Below are positions 16,401 through 24,253 of a DNA stretch of 64,000 nt, piece after piece. The notes below the pieces were generated by a model. It worked only from the letters and a program-made list of their open reading frames with translations, was not told where the DNA came from and made no database searches. Position 1 is the stretch's first letter. Every line of letters starts with the position of its first letter. Source of the DNA: Streptomyces sp. V4I2 (lineage in GTDB: Bacteria; Actinomycetota; Actinomycetes; Streptomycetales; Streptomycetaceae); assembly GCF_030817655.1 (NCBI RefSeq), contig NZ_JAUSZM010000004.1, positions 248,001-312,000 on the forward strand, given 5' to 3'. The position numbers were made by a program, and so were the translations under genes.

Positions 16401-17757
16401 CGCTTCCGTACTGGATCAGTGGTCGCACGATCTGTGAGCAGAGGCTGTCGGGGGTGGCGGCTTCGTCGAGTGCGTCGATCAGGGCGGTGAAGGGCCGCGG
16501 GCGCTTTTGTGCTGCGAGGGCTTGGAGGAATTCGCCCACCGTGTTCACCCTCAGGTCGGCTGCGGCGGCCAGGCCGGCCAGGACTTCGGTGTTGGTCAGG
16601 CTCTGTGCGTAGATGGCGACGTCCACGCTGCCCTCGTCCGGCATCAGGCTCGCGGACAGGTTCAGGGCGCGGGTGGGGACGGTGAGGCGGTGTTCGGGAT
16701 GGGACAGAACGGCGATCATCCCGAGCACGGCCGTCTTGCCCGAGCCCGGCCCGGCGGTGACCACCCGGCAGATACTGCTGCCGTTCGGGCGTGGCTCGCG
16801 CAGCCATGCGGCCAGGTCGGCAAGCACCCGTTGGCGTCCGCTGAACCACCAGTTGCGCAGGCGGGGATCGCTGGAGCCCATGGCCCGCATCAGCAGGCGG
16901 GTGGTGAGCTCGGTGTCGCGTCGTTTGGCCTGCGCATCGAACTCCGCCGCGTGCTGGATCGCCAGATCCACACCGGTCAGACCGCTGTCGCGGCGGGGGT
17001 TGGTAAGGAAGGCGGGTGGTTCACCGCTCAGGCCGACCAACGTGAGGTTGATGCGCTGGTGACCAGGCCGCTCGGGGCTGTTGTTCATGTGCTCGACCAG
17101 CGTGGACACCGACAGCGTCCGCGGCCCGTGTCCGGCCGTGGCCCAGCTGCTCACCGCATCGGTGAACAGCTGGGGAAACGTCCCGGCTTTGGCCTGCTCG
17201 TGGGACTGCGCCGAGGAGATGATCACCAAGCCTGAGCCGGTCGCGTTGCGCCACTGCTGGTTGATGCGGTTCAGGGCGGCCCCGGTCATCTCGTTGCCGC
17301 CCTGCCCGGAGTAGCAGGTATCCAGCATCAGCAGCAGCCGTCGCACCGGTGTGTCGCGCAGCATCGCCCGCGCCAGCTCCACGGTCGGCAGGCTGGTGTA
17401 GGCGGTGTCGGCGGGATCGGTGTCGGAGGTGTACAACACATGGTCGCCCCCGTCCTCGAGGACCTCCCCGTGCCCGGACACATACACCGCGACCAAGTCG
17501 TCCTCACGCCGGTCAGCAGACTTGCAAAACGCCCGCAGCTGGTCGGTGAGCTGCCCGCGGGTGGGGTCCAGGCCGAGCGCCGTCTGGTGGCGGTATCCCA
17601 GCTGGCCGGTGAACAGCTCGATGACAGCCTCGCGGGCCTGCACCAGGCCGGGCCGGTCCCAGGCAGGACACTTCGGGTAGCGGGAGATGGCGGTGGCGAT
17701 CAGGAAGCGGCGCGGACCCTCACTCTCCAGCTGCCCGGGAGTCTCGGTGGTGGTCAT
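13471..17757 (-). CDS. Caspase-like protease / STAND NTPase / WD40 protein
   Basis: A 1428-residue three-part protein. Residues 15-210 are a caspase-like (C14) domain with the catalytic dyad His96 (SGHGE) and Cys148 (LDTCYSG). Next is a P-loop NTPase with Walker A AGPGSGKT (335-342) and Walker B LIDALDEA (427-434), then a helical region. From about 810 to the end there are 13 nearly uniform WD40 repeats plus a degenerate fourteenth, enough for two seven-bladed propellers. Such protease-NTPase-sensor proteins act as NLR-like defence receptors: the repeats sense, the NTPase oligomerises, the protease kills. The start is ATG 17757, overlapping the hydrolase stop (ATGA). Domain calls are firm; the anti-phage role is inferred. 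Confidence 0.88.
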   Translation of the reverse strand: MTTTETPGQLESEGPRRFLIATAISRYPKCPAWDRPGLVQAREAVIELFTGQLGYRHQTALGLDPTRGQLTDQLRAFCKSADRREDDLVAVYVSGHGEVLEDGGDHVLYTSDTDPADTAYTSLPTVELARAMLRDTPVRRLLLMLDTCYSGQGGNEMTGAALNRINQQWRNATGSGLVIISSAQSHEQAKAGTFPQLFTDAVSSWATAGHGPRTLSVSTLVEHMNNSPERPGHQRINLTLVGLSGEPPAFLTNPRRDSGLTGVDLAIQHAAEFDAQAKRRDTELTTRLLMRAMGSSDPRLRNWWFSGRQRVLADLAAWLREPRPNGSSICRVVTAGPGSGKTAVLGMIAVLSHPEHRLTVPTRALNLSASLMPDEGSVDVAIYAQSLTNTEVLAGLAAAADLRVNTVGEFLQALAAQKRPRPFTALIDALDEAATPDSLCSQIVRPLIQYGSGQVRLLLGTRPYLLDCLGLTAATPAYREQVIDLDDPRYADPRALQIYTIRNLLDAQPNSPYRHSPAALRPVAQAVSEAAGNSFLVARITAGTLAAADTVVDDPDDPHWRATLPRHAGAAMRNDLTRRLGNDAQRVTDLLRPLAFALGQGLPWEDIWAPLASEISGRHYTNADLMWLRRNAGAYVIEATEADRSAYRLYHQALVEHLRDGIDAAHVHAAYMSVLIQAVPYRADGTRDWSRAHPYTLNYLAFHAAMAGRLDELLDHDGYLVHAVPRSLTPHLHRARSQTARQIAAIYRSSLPLLLKATPDSRRQILATDAAGFGATTLHQRLIHSMPSGVWAPRWAIGGVSHPALRDTIIGHTAAVRAVACTVLNGTPVTVTGSNDGTVRVWDLAAGRQIGGSLTGHTGTVCVVACTVFDGTPVAVTGSWDGTVRVWDLAAGQQIGEPLTGHTAEVYAVACTALNGTPVAVTGSRDGTVRMWDLAAGRQVGVHVTGHTAQVCALACTVLDGTPVAVTGSHDGTVRVWDLAAGRQIGEPLTGHTAEVCAVACTVLDGTPVAVTGTYDGTVRVWDLAAGRQIGELLTGHTGTVNAVACTVLDGTPVAVTGSHDGTVRVWDLAAGRQIGELLTGHTGTVNAVACTVLDGTPVAVTGSRDNTVRLWDLTIGSWGTITGEPLPGHTSEVCAVACTVLDGTPVAVTGSHDGTARVWDLAAGRQIGEPLTDHIATVYAVACTALNGTPVAVTGSHDGTARVWDLAAGQQIGEPLTGHTDTVNAVACTVLDGTPVAVTGSHDGTARVWDLAAGQQIGEPLTGHTAAVHAVACTALNGTPVAVTGSHDGTVRVWDLAAGRQIGGPLTGHTGTVYAVACTVFDGTPVAITGSRDGTVRVWDLAAGRQIGEPLTGHTDTVNAVACTVLDGTPVAVTGSQDGTVRMWDLITGHSDVQVHHLPSHDLAVAWATDHSLIVATASRLVLYKRR
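13590..15345 (-). repeat. Tandem 135-bp WD40 repeats
   Basis: Thirteen tandem units, spaced exactly 135 bp (45 residues) except one that carries a 9-bp insertion near 14405. Nearly every unit contains VAVTGS and VWDLAAG. Variation is concentrated in a few positions after GHT and around the Gly-Ser turn, while synonymous sites are also largely shared, which indicates recent homogenisation. Confidence 0.9.
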
Positions 17758-18626
17758 GCCAGGCCGTCCTTGACCGTCTGCCCGCACAATCGGTCCGTCA
17801 GATACGCGGCCGCATCATGGGCGTGCGAGCCATTGTGCACCCGCGCGCAGCGCACGTGCGGCCCGAACGCCGGCCGAAGGTCCTTCACCAACGCCACCAC
17901 GTCACCGTCCTCGGCAAGGTTCGTCCACACCAGCCGCTCCCTGCCCGGCCACACCCCACGCGGCTGCCCGCCCAGCTGGATCGGTGCCGGCTGCAGACGG
18001 TGCAGGATCAGATGCGGAATCCCCAGTGGCGAGCCGATCGTGACCAGTGCCCGCACCCCGTGCCCGGGCCGCGCACACAACGCCTCATACGCCACGACCG
18101 AACCAAGGGAGTGAGCGACAACAACCCGCGTGTCATCGCTGATCTGATCGGCCACCCGGCCGCGGGCCCGCACCCGTAGCTGCGGATCAAGGAGGTAGCG
18201 GTGGACCTGCTTCAGATCAGAGACCATCGCCCGCAACGCGACCCCGGCAAAAAACCGCGACCCCGACAACGCCCGCAACCCGGCCTGCACCGACCGCGGA
18301 GTTCCCGCCAGCGTGTCCTCAGCACCGGGCGGAACGACCCCCGGGTCACTGGCGGCCGCGGCCTGCCACCAGGACAGCAGCAGCTCCGACTCGAAGCCGG
18401 CCTCCACGTCCTGCGACGTGTACGGCGGGTCGCCCACCGCCAGATACTCGCCCTCCGGGCGGAACACATCCCCGTAGAACGCCATCGCCACATCGGCGTC
18501 CGCCAGCCGCTCCGTCGCGCCGGCACGCTTCAGCCCGTCGTTCAACGCCGGTAACCACTGCTGCCGCAGCGTCTCCTCACCCAGCAGCTGCTTGCCGATG
18601 CCATGCACCCCAACAACGCGCGCCAT
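17754..18626 (-). CDS. Alpha/beta-hydrolase (esterase-like), partner of the caspase-NTPase
   Basis: A 290-residue protein with an N-terminal VHGIGKQ oxyanion-type segment (7-13), a nucleophile elbow AHSLGS with Ser173, and a late His in a GSHAHD segment, as expected for a serine-hydrolase triad. There is no signal peptide. Its stop overlaps the caspase-NTPase start by 4 bp, so the pair is co-translated. Hydrolases of this PGAP1/lipase-like type often accompany STAND NTPases in bacterial conflict loci, where they may serve as effectors attacking lipids or small esters. The fold call is good; substrate and role are unknown. Confidence 0.75.
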   Translation of the reverse strand: MARVVGVHGIGKQLLGEETLRQQWLPALNDGLKRAGATERLADADVAMAFYGDVFRPEGEYLAVGDPPYTSQDVEAGFESELLLSWWQAAAASDPGVVPPGAEDTLAGTPRSVQAGLRALSGSRFFAGVALRAMVSDLKQVHRYLLDPQLRVRARGRVADQISDDTRVVVAHSLGSVVAYEALCARPGHGVRALVTIGSPLGIPHLILHRLQPAPIQLGGQPRGVWPGRERLVWTNLAEDGDVVALVKDLRPAFGPHVRCARVHNGSHAHDAAAYLTDRLCGQTVKDGLA

Positions 18627-18908
18627 GCCCCATGCCCCCGTGCTCGCCCCCGGCCTGCCGTGGTCAGCACTTTAGGGGCAGAAAGGGAACGGAACATCAC
18701 GATCTGCAAACTCCACCCGCAAGGCAGCCCGGCCAAACCACGCCGTCCGGACAGTGCCCGGTAGCAGGCGTGCGCTCGCTGCGATCCCGTTCATGCCCCG
18801 CCGCCTAGCCCGGCACCCCGTGCACCCGAATGCGGAGCACGCCGTCCACCTCGGCCCGGAGAGCGTTGGGGGTCCGCCCGCGCCGGGACCACCGGTTCCA
18901 TGTGGGAG

Positions 18909-19697
18909 TCAGATTCCGAACGGCAAGAAGCTTGACGGCCCTCCCGGGGCGAGGAAGCGGGCGCCCATGTTGTCCAGCGGGCTGAAGTAGACCATCGCTG
19001 TGAACCAGGCGGCGGCCTTGCGAGGGTGCTTCAACTGCAGGAGGTTCGCGTAGGCGTACACGAGGCGGTGAGCGGGACGGTTGTCGATGGGGCCGTACGG
19101 CAGGACGTCGCGGAAGGGGTAGGGGAGCGACTGCTGCAGGACGCAGACGCCGGCGGCGGCCCAGGCCAGCGCGGCCTCCAGGTCACCGCGGACTAGATCG
19201 TCTTCGCTTTCCACGTCGTTGGGGTCGAACTCCTCGTCCTGGTCAGCGAGGTCGGCGAGTTCGTAGGCGATGACGGTGTAAGCATCAAGATCGCGTGGAT
19301 GCAGTCGACGGCCGCCGATCGTTATGCACGCCTTGTCATAGGCCGCGTCGTACGCCTCGTCGGTTTCCTCGTCCGGCGACCACACCCGTTCCATCTCCCA
19401 TTCCGGGCGCGGTGGCAGCTTCGCAATCTTCCGCTCCAGCCGGGACAGGCCGCCTGGCTCGTCTGCGTACTCGGCGTAGTGCGCGGCCGAGTCGAACATG
19501 TGGAGCTTGGGATCCTGCATCCAGGCCAGCAGCGGTCGGTCCAGTTTCTCCAACGCCTCCACCGCAAGACCTGTGGGCGTCAGCCAAGGCATCACACCCT
19601 CCAGGGCTGCCTTCAGTTCCTTCGGCTCCAACCCCACACCCATCGCCATGGCCGTCAGTATCTGCCACCAGCTCTCTCGCAACCGGGTTCTTGCCAA
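18909..19697 (-). CDS. Hypothetical protein with TPR-like C-terminus
   Basis: A 262-residue acidic, helical protein starting with ATG at 19697. The C-terminal 70 residues contain paired helices ending in a SPLDNMGARFLAPG segment. This resembles the N-x-x-DN-x-G-x-R-x-L turn found in TPR/ST7-like helical repeats. A low-complexity acidic stretch (about 150-170) precedes it. No catalytic residues are evident. It is separated by about 280 bp from the hydrolase gene and shares its direction, so co-transcription is possible but not shown. Function unknown. Confidence 0.65.
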   Translation of the reverse strand: MARTRLRESWWQILTAMAMGVGLEPKELKAALEGVMPWLTPTGLAVEALEKLDRPLLAWMQDPKLHMFDSAAHYAEYADEPGGLSRLERKIAKLPPRPEWEMERVWSPDEETDEAYDAAYDKACITIGGRRLHPRDLDAYTVIAYELADLADQDEEFDPNDVESEDDLVRGDLEAALAWAAAGVCVLQQSLPYPFRDVLPYGPIDNRPAHRLVYAYANLLQLKHPRKAAAWFTAMVYFSPLDNMGARFLAPGGPSSFLPFGI

Positions 19698-19740
19698 AGT
19701 GCACCCCGACGTGGGACGGACCGATTGACAGGGAGGTCTT

Positions 19741-19870
19741 TCAGCGTTGCAGCTCCAGGGTGAGGACGGCTGCGGCGATTGACGTCATTTGATTTGGGCT
19801 GCATCGCGCTCTGCGGAAGATCCGCCAGGACTTCAGACGGGCAACGCCACGTACGACGGCACGAAGGGGT
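19741..19870 (-). pseudogene. 3' fragment of an IS5-type transposase
   Basis: The frame ending with TGA at 19741 reads VARLKSWRIFRRARCSP followed by MTSIAAAVLTLELQR, closely resembling the C-terminus of IS5-family DDE transposases common in Streptomyces. Upstream the match disappears within about 40 codons and no start exists, so only the last part of the gene remains. No inverted repeat was found. Confidence 0.55.
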
Positions 19871-20156
19871 CGACCAGGTACAAGTTCACTGCGTCCCCGC
19901 GCCCCTCGGACTGACCTCGATACTTCGCGACGGGGGCTGTGGTTGGGCAGATTCCCCACTGGGTCGCGCAACCCGGCGCTATGTTCAGCAGAGACGAGAT
20001 CGGGCATAGCCAGCCATAAGCATCGTCTGTCCCAGGCTCCGGAGGTTCTCACGCGGGCTCGGACGGGGTCCACAGGCGGGCGAGCAAGATTCTTTGCCGG
20101 TAGCCCCGGTGCCCGGGACCGAGAGGTGTTCGCCCATCTCGACGAAGGAGCACCCC

Positions 20157-21077
20157 GTGAACCAACAGCACGACGACGACTCAGCTGAACTGCGCTGCTG
20201 GCCCACCACGTTCCCGAAAGACCGTGTCGCGGAGCTTTACCACCCCCTCACAGCGGATCGTGCCGAGTACGCCGCACTCTCCTGCTGGCCCGCCGCGTTC
20301 CAGAAGGACTTTGTCGCGCCGCACTACGAGCTCGTCACGGACGGTGCCGAACGGCAGCGCACGGTCGCCGTGGTCGTCGCGCTCTCCGTCGAGGACGGCG
20401 TGCGCCTGGCCGATCGCCCTCCGGCCCGTCGCGTCGACCACGAGCGCTGTCCCGAGTCGGATTTGGGTCGGTCGCTGTATCTGCGGGGCCGGATCAGCGG
20501 AGTGATCGATCCGGAGCCCGGCGGCACGGAGCGGGCGCTCGTGGACGAGCTCGCCGCGAAGGTCCTGGCCGTGCCGCGGGGTGATCAGTGGGCGGAGGCG
20601 GTGTCGACGGCGCTGCTGGGCAGTTGGGCCGATCCGCTGGTGTTCACCGGACACCTGTCTGACGCGGCGGTCGGGGCTCTGCGAGCCGAGGCCCGCGGCC
20701 TGCACAGGGCCCTGACACCCCTCTGGCGGCGAGGGACTCGGCACGGTCGGGTGTTGTCCCTGGACGCGAGCTTGGGCGACGGGCTGTCGCTGTACGACCT
20801 GGTCGCTGCCGATGTCGACCTGCTGGCGCGGACGTTGGGCGGGGTGTTCGCCGATGAGCGGCTCAACCGCGTCCTGCGGGCACTGTCGCCGGATGAGCGG
20901 CAGGTCGTGTTCGCGTATGCAGAGGGCGAGGGGACCTCCTGGACGGAGGCCGCCGCGTACGCCGAGGCTGCCGACCCGGAGGCATTCGGCGAGCGGGTCC
21001 GGCGCAAGGCCAAACGCCTGGCCGCCGAGCAGGCCCGCCGTACTGCCCAACGGAACGGCGGCCCGGCCTCGCTCTGA
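20157..21077 (+). CDS. Sigma-region-4-like DNA-binding protein with an N-terminal duplication
   Basis: 306 residues from GTG 20157, chosen because GAAGGAG stands 7 bases before it. The N-terminus contains two copies of a roughly 33-residue unit, each with a CWP..F.KD..A..Y core (about residues 13-45 and 46-78). The C-terminal 70 residues (RALSPDERQVVFAYAEG..., then a basic helix) resemble sigma-70 region 4, a helix-turn-helix that contacts -35 promoter DNA. Region 2 is not apparent, so it is probably a sigma-like regulator rather than a complete sigma factor. The only nearby co-directional gene is the small membrane protein downstream. Confidence 0.6.
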   Translation: MNQQHDDDSAELRCWPTTFPKDRVAELYHPLTADRAEYAALSCWPAAFQKDFVAPHYELVTDGAERQRTVAVVVALSVEDGVRLADRPPARRVDHERCPESDLGRSLYLRGRISGVIDPEPGGTERALVDELAAKVLAVPRGDQWAEAVSTALLGSWADPLVFTGHLSDAAVGALRAEARGLHRALTPLWRRGTRHGRVLSLDASLGDGLSLYDLVAADVDLLARTLGGVFADERLNRVLRALSPDERQVVFAYAEGEGTSWTEAAAYAEAADPEAFGERVRRKAKRLAAEQARRTAQRNGGPASL

Positions 21078-21444
21078 CCCACCTGCCCCACCTGCCTCGC
21101 CTGCCCCGGGCCTCGGTGGCCCGCGCCCGCCCGCGCGTGACGCCGTCGCCCATGGGCGGGTGGCGCGGCCCGCCTCCGGCGCAGCCCTTCCACCGGCACC
21201 GACCGGGAGAAAAGCGCAGCTCAGAGACTTGAAGGGGCGCTTCGCCAGAGAAGCGGCAGAAGGGCAAGGTCTCCTTGACCGGCCGCTGGAGGCAGGACGA
21301 CGTGGACGCGTACGTCGCCGAACACGGCGTCCTCACCAACCCGCTGCTGAGGCACAGCTACACCTTCGGAGGCTGCGCTCCTGCACCCACCGGGTGTTGA
21401 AGCGCTTGGAACACGCATGCCTGAACCCGAAGGGAACCCTCTCC
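21078..21444. other. Spacer with a possible HTH gene scrap
   Basis: No complete gene. One frame around 21254-21399 reads like an excisionase or MerR-type DNA-binding tail (KGKVSLTGRWRQDDVDAYV) and ends at a TGA near 21399. An in-frame stop lies just upstream and there is no standard start, so it is probably a remnant. Confidence 0.3.
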
Positions 21445-21618
21445 ATGTCGACGCTCGCCCTACTCGTCGTCCTGCTGCTCGCCCTGATCGGCGGCATCAT
21501 TTTCGGCGGCCTTGTCTACCTGGCGCACCGCCATCCGTCCTGCCGCGAGCCGCTGCTCGTGGGGCTGACGGGTGTGGCGGTGCTGGTCGCTCTAGTAATG
21601 CCGATCGTCACCCGATGA
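21445..21618 (+). CDS. Small two-helix membrane protein
   Basis: 57 residues from ATG 21445, with AAGGGAA upstream as a ribosome site. Residues 3-25 and 36-54 are hydrophobic segments separated by a short His/Arg-containing loop, so the protein should span the membrane twice. No family is recognised. Such proteins are frequent on actinobacterial plasmids and can be holin-like, anti-sigma-like or structural. No function is assigned. Confidence 0.6.
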   Translation: MSTLALLVVLLLALIGGIIFGGLVYLAHRHPSCREPLLVGLTGVAVLVALVMPIVTR

Positions 21619-21661
21619 GCTGGGGTGCCCAGGGTGAGTCAGCGGTCCCAGCGGTAGGCAA

Positions 21662-21734
21662 ATGCCTTCACCCCCAAGGGGTGGGCCAGGTGAACCTCGG
21701 CCCCGTACTGCACACCGTCGTACGGTGAAGGCAT
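21662..21734. other. Multi-hairpin element, candidate structured RNA or DNA
   Basis: An 11-bp perfect inverted repeat (ATGCCTTCACC at 21662-21672, GGTGAAGGCAT at 21724-21734) encloses three consecutive small hairpins: CCC-CAA-GGG; GGGCCAGG-TGAA-CCTCGGCCC (21683-21703, one bulge); and GTAC...GTAC (21705-21723). The interior is almost fully paired. It is not a tRNA: there is no T-arm consensus. It could be a small RNA, an operator array or a plasmid origin element. Confidence 0.4.
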
Positions 21735-22287
21735 CGAGGGCCTCCCCGAGTTCGGACTTCTGCGTGAGCCGAGCATCCTGCGCACCCAGCAGGAGCCGGA
21801 GGCCTCGCCCCTTTCATCGCATCAGAGAAGGCCCGGGCGATGCATGCGAGGCGATGGACTCCTACACCGGGGACGTCTACACCGTCGTTGCCAGGCGCGC
21901 TGCGGTCGACCGACGCAGTGTGCAGTTCTTGTCCGTCCTCGGCAACACGGTGGTGACGGTCTGAAAGACAGATGGCGTGGCTGAGGTTAGGGGTGGTGCA
22001 GGTGGCCTCCGTTCCTGATTGCCCATGTGCACCGCCATCGTGGCTGACTTTCGGTGGTTTCAGTCAGTGATGGGTGTTTTAAGACTTCTTCAGGTTGTAT
22101 GAAATTTTTTGTGCTGACTGTCCCGTCGAGGGCAGCAACTGAGGTAGCGGGTCATTGACTAGTTGCTCTTTAGTAAGAGGACGCCGCATCTACAGGTCTC
22201 TGACCTGCACTTTTATGGGATCCATGGTGTTCTGCGGGGCACATTTGCGACCTCGAAATGTCAACGTGGCGCGCACGTTTGACCTTG

Positions 22288-22574
22288 AAAATCAAGCGGC
22301 AGTTGATTCTTGGAAGCCCGACCTGCGGCAGGGGACGTCGCAGGTCAGGGCGGTGCACCGAGACTGCCGAAGGGGCTACCGCGGAGGTCCACGGAGCGGC
22401 GAATGTGCCGCCATCGCGACACAGGAAATCAAGCACCACTTGATTGGAGGGGCCAGGCGGCACTGAATCTCAACGCAGAGTTGATTTCTGGGGCAGCCAT
22501 GCGACAGGAAGCGGCTTCGGTGGACTCTTCGGCGCGCCTCGGCACCAAAAGACAAGCCCTGGTTGATTTTTGGG
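22288..22574. repeat. Four iteron-like palindromes ATCAA-N7-TTGAT
   Basis: Copies are centred near 22299, 22437, 22478 and 22560. The first two have the full ATCAA-N7-TTGAT form; the last two keep TTGAT and vary in the left arm. Three are followed by a T/C-rich tail and TGG. They lie upstream of the winged-helix gene at 22611 and are candidate binding sites for its product. Confidence 0.55.
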
Positions 22575-22610
22575 CTAGTCTCTGGAGCGCCTGAGTAACA
22601 AGGAGGTCCT

Positions 22611-23300
22611 GTGACATCTGATCCGCCAACACCCCGAAGCCCGCGCCCCCGAGCTGTCCCCGACGCAACGTCCGAGGACGTCGGCTTCGACGACCTCCTG
22701 CAGGTGCTGGGTGAGCAGCTAGGCCAGGCCAACGCGAGCGCCGACCCCCGCGACCGTCGCAAGCTCAAGAACGTCACCTTCGAGTACGAGCCCGACCACC
22801 GAGCCGTGCACGACATGGCCGGCGACGCCGGCTACAGCCTCGCCTCCAACTGGTTCACCCAGTTGTTGGCGCAACTGGCCGTCGCCAACAGCATCACCAA
22901 GTCCCAGCTGTGCGTGTTCCTGTACGTTGCCGGCGGCCAAGAGCGCGGTACCGGCATCGCTGCGTACACCCAACAGGAGATCACCGACGGCCTGAACAAG
23001 CTCGCCGTCAAGAAGGGCGGGAAGCGGATCACCCGTTCCACGGTGAACCGCGCAGTCCGGGCCCTGGTCGGCTACAAGTGGGTGGAACAGGCCGGAAACG
23101 GCTTGATCCAGCTGAACGTGAAACTGTGGTTCCACGGCAACAGCACCGCCCAGCACACCGTCCTCGATCAGATCGCCGCCCAGCACGATCGCGATCCGGA
23201 GGCCTTCCCCAACGCCATCGGACCCGACGTGCACCAGGAAGAGCTGGACCTCGAGTTCACCCAACAGGGGTACCACAACAGAGGGAAGCGCACCGGGTGA
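22611..23300 (+). CDS. Winged-helix protein, candidate plasmid replication initiator or regulator
   Basis: 229 residues from GTG 22611 with a perfect AAGGAGGT ribosome site. The middle (about 75-185) has a winged-helix layout: helices around LLAQLAVANSITKSQLCVFLYV, a YTQQEITDGLN helix, and a basic KRITRSTVNRAVRALVGYK recognition segment followed by a beta wing. The N-terminus is Pro/Arg-rich. Similar MarR-like proteins serve as replication or control proteins on Streptomyces linear plasmids. Four palindromes lie immediately upstream and a second winged-helix gene downstream. An initiator role is inferred from this context; a transcriptional repressor is the main alternative. Confidence 0.6.
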   Translation: MTSDPPTPRSPRPRAVPDATSEDVGFDDLLQVLGEQLGQANASADPRDRRKLKNVTFEYEPDHRAVHDMAGDAGYSLASNWFTQLLAQLAVANSITKSQLCVFLYVAGGQERGTGIAAYTQQEITDGLNKLAVKKGGKRITRSTVNRAVRALVGYKWVEQAGNGLIQLNVKLWFHGNSTAQHTVLDQIAAQHDRDPEAFPNAIGPDVHQEELDLEFTQQGYHNRGKRTG

Positions 23301-23348
23301 TACACGTCCACCAACTGTCCCGCTGTCGTCGACGAGGAAGGGATACCG

Positions 23349-23765
23349 ATGGCTGAGGTCCTGTCCCCGGTCGTATCCGAGCGCATCTGGGCACTCCCGA
23401 TCTCCGGATCCTCGGTGAAGTTCCTCAACTACCTGCTCTACCGCTCCGACTTCGGCGGCCACCTGCCCATAAAGCAGAAGGACATGGCCCGGGAGTACAG
23501 CGTCACCCCGCAGGCCGTCAGCAACCTCATGGCCCCGCTGTGCGACCTCAACATCGTGCTGCGCCCGAAGAACGAGGACGGCGGCAAGGGCAACTCCTAC
23601 CGCCTGCATCCCCTCGCGGCCAAGTACGCCAGCTCGCAGGACATGGAGAACGCGTTCCGGCAGGCCATCGCCAGCATCAAGGCCGGCGACCTGCCCAACC
23701 TCAAGCTGCCCTCCTACGCCTCGGTACCTCCCGCTGAGGGACGCCCCAACCTGCAGGTGGCCTGA
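23349..23765 (+). CDS. Second winged-helix protein of the replication-like locus
   Basis: 138 residues from ATG 23349, 48 bp after the previous gene, with GAGGAAGGGA as ribosome site. Residues 20-80 form a MarR/plasmid-Rep-type winged helix: LPIKQKDMAREYSVTPQAV carries the helix-turn-helix and LRPKNEDGGKGNSYRL the wing. The C-terminal third is helical. A strong terminator follows 10 bp after the stop. With the upstream paralogue-like gene and the iteron region it may form a two-protein initiator. A regulator is equally possible. Confidence 0.6.
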   Translation: MAEVLSPVVSERIWALPISGSSVKFLNYLLYRSDFGGHLPIKQKDMAREYSVTPQAVSNLMAPLCDLNIVLRPKNEDGGKGNSYRLHPLAAKYASSQDMENAFRQAIASIKAGDLPNLKLPSYASVPPAEGRPNLQVA

Positions 23766-23774
23766 CGCACAAAT

Positions 23775-23810
23775 ACAGGGGCCCCGCCGACGTATCGGCG
23801 GGGCCCCTGT
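23775..23810 (+). terminator. Strong stem-loop terminator, copy 1
   Basis: A perfect 16-bp stem, ACAGGGGCCCCGCCGA paired with its reverse complement around a CGTA loop, lies 9 bp after the stop of the second winged-helix gene. A near-identical cassette, including about 30 bp of following sequence, recurs at 29584. Confidence 0.85.
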
Positions 23811-24082
23811 GCCTGAGTAAAAGGTTGTGACTGCACTATACCCACGCTCAACGGCTGCCATCCCGCCGAAATACGCCGTCCAGGTCACACCGCGCGGACC
23901 GCTGGCTGTACAGCAGCGATCCGGGTCAGCGCGATCGCGTCGCAGCTGCTCATGTACGGCCGCGACCTGGAGGTCTGGATGTAGTTGCTGTTGTGGTGAC
24001 CGATTACCACTTCACCGTTCAGCGGTCGACGCGCTCCATGGGTTGTGACGCATGGTTACAGGTTCTGGAGCAATGCTCAAGA

Positions 24083-24142
24083 CCTAATAGCAGTGCACGG
24101 TGACGGGTGACCCCTAATAGCAGTGCACGGTGACGGGTGACC
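24083..24142. repeat. Two tandem copies of a 30-bp unit
   Basis: Units at 24083-24112 and 24113-24142 are identical and contain AGTGCACGGTGACGGG. The reverse complement of the core (CCCCGTCACCGTGCA) occurs about 45 bp downstream at 24187. The unit lies at the left edge of the insertion-sequence cluster. Confidence 0.85.
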
Positions 24143-24253
24143 CCTACTCAAGACCTGGAGCTGGACTCCTCTCCACAGGCAGAGGGCCCCGTCACCGTGC
24201 ATCTGCCGGAGTACGTCGCGCAACTCCACGATGACGTCATGATCGTGACCTGA
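24143..24253 (+). pseudogene. 3' end of a disrupted gene left of IS110
   Basis: About 36 codons with normal Streptomyces codon use end at TGA 24251-24253 (reading ...AEGPVTVHLPEYVAQLHD...). Upstream the frame runs into the tandem repeats and has no start. It looks like the tail of a gene destroyed by insertion or deletion. Family unknown. Confidence 0.4.

Larger units (their letters stand above)
21619..22610. other. Long gene-less region, candidate replication origin
   Basis: Nearly 1 kb without a convincing gene. It holds the multi-hairpin element (21662-21734), an AT-rich patch at about 22074-22118 with a run of T that stands out against the high-GC background, and four ATCAA-N7-TTGAT-like palindromes from 22288 to 22574. 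A winged-helix protein gene follows directly. AT-rich DNA plus iterons beside an initiator-like gene is the usual layout of an iteron origin; this is inference. Confidence 0.45.

Noticed and set aside
20812..21618. Long frame linking the sigma-like gene to the small membrane protein
   Set aside because: Only its last 57 codons, from ATG 21445 with a ribosome site, look like protein; the rest is a shadow of the sigma-like gene and spacer.
21662..21734. tRNA gene
   Set aside because: The length and several arms suggested a cloverleaf, but the T-arm consensus and a proper anticodon arm are missing.
24083..24142. CRISPR or integron attachment repeats
   Set aside because: Only two directly adjacent copies without spacer or integrase; more likely a duplication next to an insertion sequence.
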